Positions 1 through 5,197 of a DNA stretch of 5,679 nt are shown in pieces. Numbering within the stretch: the stretch's first letter is position 1; every line of letters begins with the position of its first letter. A program made the position numbers and the translations under genes. This stretch comes from an uncultured Rhodospirillales bacterium (GTDB lineage: Bacteria; Pseudomonadota; Alphaproteobacteria; Rhodospirillales; Defluviicoccaceae), in contig CAKZLS010000316.1 in NCBI GenBank assembly GCA_937127205.1, positions 1 to 5,679 of the forward strand. The letters are read 5' to 3'. The notes below the pieces were generated by a model, which was given only the letters and a program-made list of their open reading frames with translations, had not been told where the DNA came from and made no database searches.

Positions 1-146
1 AAAGCTTGCGCTATACGGTCCGCATTCAGGGCGACGCGAGCGAAGAAGAGTTCGCCGAAATCCACAAGGCGGTCATGGCGACCTCGCCGAACTTCTACAA
101 CATCTCCCGGCCCGTGGCGTTGCAGCCCACGCTCGTGGTCGAGTAA
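1..146 (+). CDS. OsmC family protein, C-terminal end (partial)
   Basis: Only the last 47 codons are present; the frame is open from base 3 to a TAA at 144-146, and the start lies outside the window. The peptide begins SLRYTVRIQGDASEEEF, continues through an amphipathic helix (AEIHKAVMATSP) and ends in a short strand (PVALQPTLVVE). This helix, SP(N/V)-x-Y, then beta-strand ending is the usual C-terminus of OsmC/YhfA-like proteins, small cytosolic homodimers, some of which reduce organic hydroperoxides through two cysteines. The helix that would carry the second redox cysteine reads ATSPNFYNI here, without a cysteine, so a peroxidase role cannot be claimed from this fragment. It is transcribed toward the minus-strand gene group on its right, so it is not part of that operon. 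Family assignment rests on pattern recognition of a short piece. Confidence 0.7.
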   Translation, partial: SLRYTVRIQGDASEEEFAEIHKAVMATSPNFYNISRPVALQPTLVVE

Positions 147-286
147 GACACACACGGCGGGCGGGGCCAAGCCGGCCGAACCGGCCGCGTCCCGCTCCTG
201 GCTGTCCATCCTCAGCCGGCACAATTCGTGGTGTAGGGCCTGGCAGGCTTCCCTTCCGAATGCACATCCACGAACAAGGTTTGACC

Positions 287-1174
287 TCAGAGAACGCCCA
301 AGCCCTCCAGAATCGCGCGCACCTCCGCGCGGGCGGCGGCGTCCAGCGGCGCTTGCGGCGCCAGGGGATCGCCGACGGGGAAGCCCATCAGCTCCAAGCC
401 GCCCTTGACGCAGGCGGCGAGCGAGTACTTGGCGAAGACCTGGTTGACCTTCCAGAGTCTCCGTTGCAGCGTCATCGCCTCGTCCCACCGTCCGGCCTTA
501 CACAGCTCGTACAGGCGCACGCTTTCGGCCGGGATCAGGCAGGCCGGGCCGGCCATGTAGCCGGCGCCGCCGATCAGCATCACCGTCGCCGGGATGTGCG
601 AGGACGCGGCGAAGACCTTGATCTTGCCGTCCACCGCCTCCATGATCGACAGCAGCCGTCCGGTGTTGGTGGAGGCGTCCTTGAGGTAGCGGATGTTGGG
701 CACGTTGGCGAGCCGCGCAATTGCCGGCACCGAGAGGTCCGAGCGCTGGAAATTGGGGTTGGTGTACATCACCACCGGGCAGGAAATGGCCTCGGCGACC
801 GCCGTGAAATGGTCGACAATGCCGTTCTCGGAAATCGGGAAATAGGCGTCCAGCGTCGCGATTACGCCGGCGACGCCCATGTTTTCGAATTCCCGCGCCT
901 GATGGCGGGCCTCGACCGTGGTGGTGGTGGCGACGCCGGCGATGACCGGCACCCGTCCGCCCGCCGCCTCCAATGTCACCTCGACGACCCGCTTTTTCTG
1001 CTCCCACGAGAGATAAGCGAATTCGCCGGTGCTGCCCAGCGGCGCCAGGCCATGGACACCGGCGGCAATCGTATGCTCGCACAGCCGCGCGAGAACATCG
1101 GCTTTTACATCGCCGTTGCCGTCGATGGGCGAAACCAAGTATGGAAACACCCCGAAAAAATCATCCCCTGCCAT
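287..1174 (-). CDS. Dihydrodipicolinate synthase (DapA/NAL) family aldolase or lyase
   Basis: The 295-aa product has the normal length for this family of class I (Schiff-base) TIM-barrel enzymes, which are usually cytosolic tetramers. Visible signatures are GSTGE at residues 47-51 (alpha-keto-acid carboxylate loop), Tyr111 in DAYFP, Tyr137 in YTNP (catalytic Tyr) and Lys165 in YLKDAS (Schiff-base lysine). All keep a constant offset of 4 from E. coli DapA (T44, Y107, Y133, K161). At the same offset DapA Arg138, which holds the carboxylate of aspartate semialdehyde, is Phe142 here, and T44 is Ser48 as in N-acetylneuraminate lyases. I therefore do not call it dapA; the substrate is probably a different 2-oxo acid and remains unknown. 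The ATG at 1174 directly follows the DUF1489 stop (TAAATG), with only a weak purine stretch upstream, which suggests translational coupling. It is the last gene of the minus-strand group. Confidence 0.9.
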   Translation of the reverse strand: MAGDDFFGVFPYLVSPIDGNGDVKADVLARLCEHTIAAGVHGLAPLGSTGEFAYLSWEQKKRVVEVTLEAAGGRVPVIAGVATTTTVEARHQAREFENMGVAGVIATLDAYFPISENGIVDHFTAVAEAISCPVVMYTNPNFQRSDLSVPAIARLANVPNIRYLKDASTNTGRLLSIMEAVDGKIKVFAASSHIPATVMLIGGAGYMAGPACLIPAESVRLYELCKAGRWDEAMTLQRRLWKVNQVFAKYSLAACVKGGLELMGFPVGDPLAPQAPLDAAARAEVRAILEGLGVL

Positions 1175-1606
1175 TTACAACAATCCGAGTTCCCTGAGTT
1201 CCGAAGCCATGTCTTCCGGTATGGCGGTGTCCGACGAACGATCCCTGGCGTCCGGCGGCGCATCCTCCGCACGCAGATACCGCCAGCCCTGAAAAGGACG
1301 ATGGGCGCGCAATTCCGTCGGCACCAAGTGCGGATCGAGGACAAGACCGCAGCGCGGATGCTCGTTATCGGTCAGCGCCTCGAAACCGACCAGCCGCTGA
1401 CGCACCCGGACGAACCCTTTGATCACCCAATAGAGCGAGCCGCCTTCAAGCAGTTCCGCGGCCCGGCGGGGGGTGTTGCGGGTTACGTGCCGAAGGATCT
1501 CGGGGTAGCCGTTGTCACGCGCCTGTTTCAGCCGGAGCGCTTGATACCTGGCCATACCGTCGACGTCCTCGGCGCCCACGGCCAACTTGATGAGATGAAG
1601 GGTCAT
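1175..1606 (-). CDS. DUF1489 family protein
   Basis: The 143-aa product begins MTLHLIKLAVGAEDVDGMARY and shows the characteristic blocks of DUF1489: HVTRNTPRRAAELL (about residues 40-53), GGSLYWVIKGFVRVRQRLVGFE (about 55-76), CGLVLDPHLVPT and PFQGWRYL (about 103-110). The family consists of short cytosolic proteins found almost entirely in Alphaproteobacteria and has no established function. The frame is open further upstream, but that extension is only a shadow of the lyase gene; the ATG at 1606-1604 gives the family start and overlaps the lyase TGA as ATGA. The stop at 1175 abuts the next gene. It lies between HMG-CoA lyase and a DHDPS-family gene, but this does not prove a role in that pathway. 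No membrane segment or signal peptide is visible. Confidence 0.88.
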   Translation of the reverse strand: MTLHLIKLAVGAEDVDGMARYQALRLKQARDNGYPEILRHVTRNTPRRAAELLEGGSLYWVIKGFVRVRQRLVGFEALTDNEHPRCGLVLDPHLVPTELRAHRPFQGWRYLRAEDAPPDARDRSSDTAIPEDMASELRELGLL

Positions 1607-2568
1607 GCGTTGATCCGTCCCTCGAGCGCCTGGGTCACCTTGGATGCCGGACTTCGCCCGAGCGCGCCGCAAATGAACAGGCCCGCCGCCACCACCGCGT
1701 CTAGGTCGACGCCGGTTTCGATGCCGAGCCCATGAAGCATGTAGAGCACATCCTCGGTGGCCACATTGCCGGACGCGCCCTTGGCATACGGGCATCCGCC
1801 GAGTCCGGCAGCCGAGGCGTCGACCACCGCGACCCCGCGTTCCAGCACCGCGAGGATGTTGGCGAGCGCCTGCCCATAGGTGTCGTGGAAATGCGCCGCA
1901 AGATGCGCCACCGGCACTACACCGGCAACCGTCTCCACCACGGCCCGGGCTCGGCCCGGCGTCCCCACGCCGATGGTGTCGCCGAGCGAAATTTCGTAAC
2001 AGCCGAGCCCATGGAGCCGCTCGGCGACGACGGCCACCTGCTCCGGCGGGACCTCGCCCTCGTACGGGCACCCGAGCACGCATGAGACGTAGCCGCGCAC
2101 CGGAACACCTTTCACCTTCGCGGCCTTGCAAACAGCGGCGAACCGCTTGAAGCTTTCATCGATGGAGCAGTTGAGGTTGCGTTGGGAGAAGGTCTCCGAG
2201 GCCGCGGCGAACACCGCGATCTCGTCGGCGCCGGAGTCCACCGCTCCCTGGAACCCTTTAATGTTGGGGGTCAGCACCGCGTAACGGGCGCCGTACCCGC
2301 GATCCACACCGGCCAGGACCTCGGCGGTATCGGCCATTTGCGGCACCCACTTGGGCGAGACAAAACTCCCCGCCTCGATCAGTTGGATCCCCGCCGCCGC
2401 CAGCCTGTCGATCAACTCGATCTTCAGGCTCGTCGCGACGGTGCCAGGCTCGTTCTGGAGCCCGTCGCGCGGCGACACGTCGACGAGTTTGACCTTTGCG
2501 GGAAGCTGCATGACCTCATGATCCGGATGGAACCGGCGCTCCCTCGCGCCGGCACTGGATCCCAGCAT
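1603..2568 (-). CDS. mvaB: Hydroxymethylglutaryl-CoA lyase
   Basis: This DRE-TIM metallolyase cleaves (S)-3-hydroxy-3-methylglutaryl-CoA to acetoacetate and acetyl-CoA, the last step of leucine breakdown. From the start used here (321 aa) the visible motifs are SPRDGLQNE at 32-40 (Arg34 and Asp35 of the active site), ETFSQRNLNCS at about 125-135, the metal ligands HFHD at 226-229, the glycine loop with catalytic cysteine GLGGCPYAKG (Cys259), and SGNVATED with Asn268. All key residues are present, so an active enzyme is expected. Start choice: ATG at 2568 follows two GGGAG elements, the farther one well spaced. However, homologues usually begin a few residues before V(K/E)xVxVSPRDG, which fits the ATG at 2511 (302 aa) better, although its GAGG lies only 2 nt from that start. 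The last codons overlap DUF1489 by 4 bp. Its partner carboxylase gene lies about 2.6 kb upstream instead of adjacent. Confidence 0.95.
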   Translation of the reverse strand: MLGSSAGARERRFHPDHEVMQLPAKVKLVDVSPRDGLQNEPGTVATSLKIELIDRLAAAGIQLIEAGSFVSPKWVPQMADTAEVLAGVDRGYGARYAVLTPNIKGFQGAVDSGADEIAVFAAASETFSQRNLNCSIDESFKRFAAVCKAAKVKGVPVRGYVSCVLGCPYEGEVPPEQVAVVAERLHGLGCYEISLGDTIGVGTPGRARAVVETVAGVVPVAHLAAHFHDTYGQALANILAVLERGVAVVDASAAGLGGCPYAKGASGNVATEDVLYMLHGLGIETGVDLDAVVAAGLFICGALGRSPASKVTQALEGRINA

Positions 2569-2570
2569 AG

Positions 2571-2583
2571 CCTCCCATCTCCC
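2571..2583 (-). promoter_or_regulatory. Ribosome binding site that favours the longer lyase start
   Basis: Read on the minus strand the stretch is GGGAGATGGGAGG, followed by CT and the ATG at 2568. The distal GGGAG has about 10 nt to that ATG, a workable Shine-Dalgarno spacing. The alternative ATG at 2511 has only a GAGG 2 nt away, which is too close. This supports initiation at 2568, but the 19 extra residues do not resemble conserved lyase sequence, so the choice remains open. Confidence 0.5.
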
Positions 2584-2610
2584 ACTTGCGAAGACCGCTT
2601 AATGGGTGAA

Positions 2611-2808
2611 TCAGGCCTTACTGTCGACAGAGCAGGTGCGCAGTCCCAGCAGTCTGTACGCCGGGCACCACCCGACCAGACCGGTCGCCAGCGGAATCAC
2701 GCCGATCCAGCCCCACGGGGTCTGCGGACCGACAAACACCAGGGCGATTAAGACGACGCCGGCGATAATCCGAAGCGCGCGATCGATGGTTCCCTCGTTC
2801 TTCTGCAT
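2611..2808 (-). CDS. DUF2892 (YgaP-type transmembrane domain) small membrane protein
   Basis: The 65-aa inner-membrane protein starts MQKNEGTIDRALRIIAG, has a first hydrophobic helix at about 11-28, a short WGWIG turn and a second helix at about 34-47, and ends in GWCPAYRLLGLRTC. The N-terminal (N)xGxIDRxLRIIAG block and the two cysteines (Cys48 and Cys59) are typical of DUF2892, the domain that forms the membrane part of the rhodanese-linked protein YgaP. No rhodanese domain is attached here. The ATG at 2808 has a good AAAGGGA 6 nt upstream; an in-frame ATG at 2829 and the longer open frame are less likely because they lack the family start. The gene follows the Crp/Fnr regulator by 79 bp on the same strand and precedes the lyase. 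The exact function is unknown; DUF2892 genes often occur near sulfur- or redox-related genes. Confidence 0.88.
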   Translation of the reverse strand: MQKNEGTIDRALRIIAGVVLIALVFVGPQTPWGWIGVIPLATGLVGWCPAYRLLGLRTCSVDSKA

Positions 2809-2877
2809 GATAGTCCCTTTCCGTTTCATCCAAACGTTCGATTGCGGGACAAAAAAGCAGATTGCGCCAAGACAGTC

Positions 2878-2892
2878 TGTGACTTGGTCACA
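2878..2892. repeat. Perfect 15-bp inverted repeat, candidate operator
   Basis: TGTGAC-TTG-GTCACA is a perfect palindrome with 6-bp arms and a 3-bp centre. It overlaps the TGA stop of the Crp/Fnr gene (2888-2890) and lies about 70 bp upstream of the DUF2892 start. The arms match CRP-type half-sites TGTGA/TCACA, but the spacing between them is 5 bp instead of the 6 of classical CRP sites. It could be an operator for the DUF2892 gene read by the adjacent regulator, or simply a small RNA hairpin at the end of the regulator mRNA; on the minus strand a run of six T (2856-2851) follows 21 nt later, too far for a canonical terminator. I see no second copy in the divergent promoter region. Confidence 0.4.
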
Positions 2893-3556
2893 CAGCGGCG
2901 TCGGCGACCACATGGCGCAGCGCGTCGGCATCCAGGATATCGATTTGGCCGCGCCGCAAAGCCACCCAGCTCCGGCGTTCGAACTCCTTCAACTGCCGGC
3001 TGATGACCTCGCGCACCGAACCCAGTTCCACCGCCACCTCCTGATGGGTCAGGGCCAACCGGCCGTCGGCATCCATGGCCTCCAGCAGAAACCGCGCGAG
3101 CCTGAGATCGATGTTCTGGAACGCCACCTCCTCCACCAGCAGCGTGAGGTCGAAAATCCGCCGGCCGTAGGTGGAGAACACGAAATCGCGAAATACGGCG
3201 GAGCGCGCCACCAGCTCGCGAAACCCCGGCGCCGGCAACACCGCCGCGCTGACGTCGGTCTCCGCCACCGCCTCGGCCGGATAGTCCTCGTTGGACATCA
3301 GGCAGCAGGTGGTGAGAATACACGTCTGGCCGTCCTCGACCCGGTAGAGCACGATCTCTCGGCCGTTTTCGGACGTCATGTGCACGCGAACGGTGCCGGA
3401 CAGAACGAACAGGAAGGTCTCGCACGAGTCACCGTTACGGAACGGCACGGTACCGGCCGGCAAGGTGGCGACCATGGCGGCTTTCTGGAGGATCAGCCTC
3501 GCCGGCTGCTCCAGCCCCGCCAGTCCCGGAAAGGCTTCAATCCAATTTTCCGCCAT
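2888..3556 (-). CDS. Crp/Fnr family transcriptional regulator
   Basis: The 222-aa protein has a cyclic-nucleotide-binding-like beta-roll (about residues 10-115), a long dimerisation helix (about 117-158) and a C-terminal winged helix (about 160-215). In the recognition helix, SVREVISRQLKEFE, Arg182, Glu183, Ser186 and Arg187 combine the CRP pattern (RE at the start) with the FNR pattern (ExxSR). The CRP residues that hold cAMP (Glu72 and Arg82-Ser83) are replaced: the matching segment reads NEDYPAEAV, so cAMP binding is unlikely. The FNR N-terminal iron-sulfur cysteines are absent; instead Cys79, Cys84 and Cys85 sit in the beta-roll (TCILTTCCLMS), with Cys45 elsewhere, so thiol-based sensing is possible. 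ATG at 3556 was chosen over an in-frame TTG at 3562 because GGGGG lies 9 nt upstream of the ATG. The gene diverges from the cyclase and precedes DUF2892, its most likely target. Confidence 0.9.
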   Translation of the reverse strand: MAENWIEAFPGLAGLEQPARLILQKAAMVATLPAGTVPFRNGDSCETFLFVLSGTVRVHMTSENGREIVLYRVEDGQTCILTTCCLMSNEDYPAEAVAETDVSAAVLPAPGFRELVARSAVFRDFVFSTYGRRIFDLTLLVEEVAFQNIDLRLARFLLEAMDADGRLALTHQEVAVELGSVREVISRQLKEFERRSWVALRRGQIDILDADALRHVVADAAV

Positions 3557-3607
3557 GCGCAATTACCCCCGGTTGCCGGTCTGCCGTGATACGGGCGCTC
3601 TTCCGAC

Positions 3608-3636
3608 AATCTATCGCGGCGCCAGCGGGTTGCGAA
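3608..3636 (-). promoter_or_regulatory. Possible sigma70 promoter of the Crp/Fnr gene
   Basis: On the minus strand TTCGCA (3636-3631) and TAGATT (3613-3608) are separated by 17 bp; each matches the consensus at four of six positions. The predicted transcript would have a leader of about 45 nt before the ATG at 3556, containing the GGGGG ribosome binding site at 3570-3566. This is a pattern match only, in GC-rich DNA. Confidence 0.3.
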
Positions 3637-3702
3637 GATCCAAAACCGTCGGATGAGTGCTTCGCCGGTACCTCCGCGTCGGCGGACATTCTTTCATCGC
3701 GA

Positions 3703-3731
3703 TTCAAAGCGCGTCAAAAAAGTGTTACAAT
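3703..3731 (+). promoter_or_regulatory. Probable sigma70 promoter of the cyclase gene
   Basis: TTCAAA (3703-3708) and TACAAT (3726-3731) are separated by 17 bp; the -10 matches the consensus at five of six positions and the -35 at four of six. The surrounding 40 bases (3701-3740) contain only 13 G or C, a marked AT-rich island in a GC-rich window. Initiation would fall near 3738, giving a leader of about 20 nt. The 8-bp palindrome ACAATTGT (3728-3735) overlaps the -10 and could be a repressor contact, though it is short. Confidence 0.5.
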
Positions 3732-3747
3732 TGTTTTGTTGAGGCGT

Positions 3748-3752
3748 GGGGG
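3748..3752 (+). promoter_or_regulatory. Ribosome binding site that sets the cyclase start
   Basis: A GGGGG run lies 5 nt before the ATG at 3758. The upstream in-frame GTG at 3746 overlaps this region and has only GAGG 1 nt before it, so the ATG is the better start. Confidence 0.55.
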
Positions 3753-3757
3753 ATCAT

Positions 3758-5197
3758 ATGGTGCGCAGGCGAGCCGCAATCCTGTTTGCCGACGTTGTCG
3801 GTTACAGCCGCCTCACGGAGCGCGACGAAGAGGGGACACATCGAACCCTAAGAGCCTATTTCGATGTCTGGTCCGACTTCATTCGCGAGTGCGGAGGGCG
3901 CATCGTCAACTGTGCCGGAGACGCGCTCCTGGCCGAAATGCCCGACGCGGCGCGGGCGCTTAGCTGTGCGGTGGGCGTTCATCAAACCATCCGGGACCGC
4001 AACCGAGATGTTCCGGTTGATCGCAGGCTCCGCTTCCGCGTGGGCATCAACACCGGAAATGTCATTGTCGACCCAGACGACATCTATGGCGAAGGCGTGA
4101 ACATCGCCGCGCGTTTGGCCGGCCGCGCGCAAGCCGGCGGTATCTGCATATCCGAAGCCGACTTCTCGGAACTTCAGCGGCCTGCGAACGTGGGTTTCGA
4201 GTTCCTTGGAGACCTGCAGGTCAAGAACATCGCCAAACCGATCGGAGCCTATAAGGTCCTGCTCCGACCGGAGGACGCGGGCAAGATACTGAGCCGCAAG
4301 GCATTGTCGGCAAGACCTTTTCCAAGGGCACTAATGGCCTTGGCGGTCATCGCAATCATCGCCGTCGCTACCGGTCTGATTCTTCCGCAGCGGCCCAAGG
4401 CGCCCGACCTCGAGCCGGCGGCGGGACAGAGCGCTACGTCCTTGCTGGCAAAGCCATCCATCACGGTGCTACCCTTCCAAAACCTCACCGGCGACCCCGA
4501 ACAGGCGCTCTTGGCGGAGAGCATTGCCGACGGGATTTCGGCCGCGCTCGCTAAGTTCTCCAATCTATCCGTATCGGTCTCCGGTCAAATCGGAAGCGGA
4601 GGAACGACAGACGCCCAAGGCGCGGAGCGTAAGGTCATGGGCGTGCCCACCCGGTACGTGCTGCATGGCGCCGTGCGGCGGTCGCCCAACCACATCCGCA
4701 TCACAACGCAATTGTTCGACCAGAACGCTCGACGCTACGTTTGGGGAGGGCGGTACGATACCGCCCTGAACGACGTCTTCTCTTCGGACAACGGGGTGAT
4801 CGACAAGATCGCCGCCGGACTGTGGACACAAATCACTCAAAACGATGAAACCGGCTCCTGGCGGAACGAGGCCGGCACCGCCGAGGCTTACCGACTGGCG
4901 GTCATCGGTCTGCAGCACTACCGGCGTTTCACCCCCGCCGACAATACCGAGGCCAAGTATTATTTCAGACGAACGGTCACTCTTGATCCCGAGTTCTTGA
5001 CCGCCTGGGCCGGGCTGGGATGGTCGTACTTCAACGAGGCGCAATACGGCTGGGGCGAAAATCCGCAGGATTCCCTGGCGCGCGCATCCGCCTTGGCTAC
5101 AAAGGTCCTGGAAATCGACCCCTCCCACGCCGAGGCGCGGGCGCTCGAATCGGCGATAAAACGAAACAGCGTACAAACCGAACCGGTTTTCTACTGA
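3758..5197 (+). CDS. Membrane-anchored class III adenylate/guanylate cyclase with TolB-N-like and TPR region
   Basis: The 479-aa product has a cytosolic class III cyclase domain (about 5-168), one membrane helix (about 190-209), then a region starting KPSITVLPFQNLTGDPEQ (232-249) that resembles the TolB-N/FlgO-like domain of such proteins, and TPR-like helices (about 373-468), presumably periplasmic. In the catalytic domain the metal ligands are Asp12 (FADVVGYS) and Asp55 (AGD); Asp108 (DIYG), Asn115 and Arg119 (VNIAAR) supply base contact and transition-state stabilisation. The usual adenine-selecting Lys before GD is Asn51, so ATP versus GTP preference cannot be fixed by rule. Relatives carry further TPR units; this protein stops after ALESAIKR with a non-family tail, so it looks C-terminally truncated. 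ATA (Ile131, Ile177, Ile467) and AGA (Arg186, Arg404) codons occur, unlike the strongly GC-ending codons of its neighbours. It diverges from the Crp/Fnr gene and converges on the carboxylase gene with a 7-bp overlap. An in-frame GTG at 3746 would add four residues. Confidence 0.9.
   Translation: MVRRRAAILFADVVGYSRLTERDEEGTHRTLRAYFDVWSDFIRECGGRIVNCAGDALLAEMPDAARALSCAVGVHQTIRDRNRDVPVDRRLRFRVGINTGNVIVDPDDIYGEGVNIAARLAGRAQAGGICISEADFSELQRPANVGFEFLGDLQVKNIAKPIGAYKVLLRPEDAGKILSRKALSARPFPRALMALAVIAIIAVATGLILPQRPKAPDLEPAAGQSATSLLAKPSITVLPFQNLTGDPEQALLAESIADGISAALAKFSNLSVSVSGQIGSGGTTDAQGAERKVMGVPTRYVLHGAVRRSPNHIRITTQLFDQNARRYVWGGRYDTALNDVFSSDNGVIDKIAAGLWTQITQNDETGSWRNEAGTAEAYRLAVIGLQHYRRFTPADNTEAKYYFRRTVTLDPEFLTAWAGLGWSYFNEAQYGWGENPQDSLARASALATKVLEIDPSHAEARALESAIKRNSVQTEPVFY
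5175..5189 (-). terminator. Possible terminator hairpin of the carboxylase transcript
   Basis: AAACCG-AAC-CGGTTT is a perfect 6-bp inverted repeat with a 3-nt loop. On the minus strand it begins 2 nt after the TAG stop of the carboxylase gene and is followed by a moderately T-rich stretch; on the plus strand it lies within the last codons of the cyclase and ends in TTTT. It could stop transcription from either side in this convergent, gap-free junction. The stem is short and half A-T, so the call is weak. Confidence 0.3.

Noticed and set aside
147..286. Terminator in the gap between the OsmC-family and DHDPS-family genes
   Set aside because: Two small hairpins are visible (GCCGG/CCGGC at 171-185 and GCCT/AGGC at 238-248), but the stems are 4-5 bp and neither is followed by a T run. 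No gene, promoter or repeat is convincing in this gap.
260..1735. A 491-codon open frame on the plus strand
   Set aside because: It lies entirely antisense to the DHDPS-family, DUF1489 and lyase genes, which have clear family motifs. Its translation is Arg/Gly/His-rich with no recognisable domain, the usual mirror effect of GC-rich coding DNA.
1607..2131. Upstream in-frame extension of the DUF1489 gene
   Set aside because: The extension translates to Arg/Gly-rich sequence antiparallel in character to no family and overlaps the lyase in another frame; the family start at 1606 with the ATGA overlap explains the gene.
3557..3563. TTG at 3562 as start of the Crp/Fnr gene
   Set aside because: It would add only two residues and sits 3 nt from the GGGGG site, while the ATG at 3556 has a suitable 9-nt spacing.
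2606..3589. A 327-codon plus-strand open frame opposite DUF2892 and Crp/Fnr
   Set aside because: It is the complement of two genes with convincing domains; the translation shows no domain and is rich in His, Arg and Gln.
4565..5176. A 203-codon minus-strand open frame inside the cyclase
   Set aside because: It is antisense to the TolB-like/TPR region, which reads coherently on the plus strand; no motif is seen in the antisense product.
2888..5197. A direct cAMP circuit in which the cyclase activates the adjacent Crp/Fnr protein
   Set aside because: The regulator lacks the residues CRP uses to hold cAMP, and the cyclase product itself is uncertain. Adjacency alone does not support the circuit.
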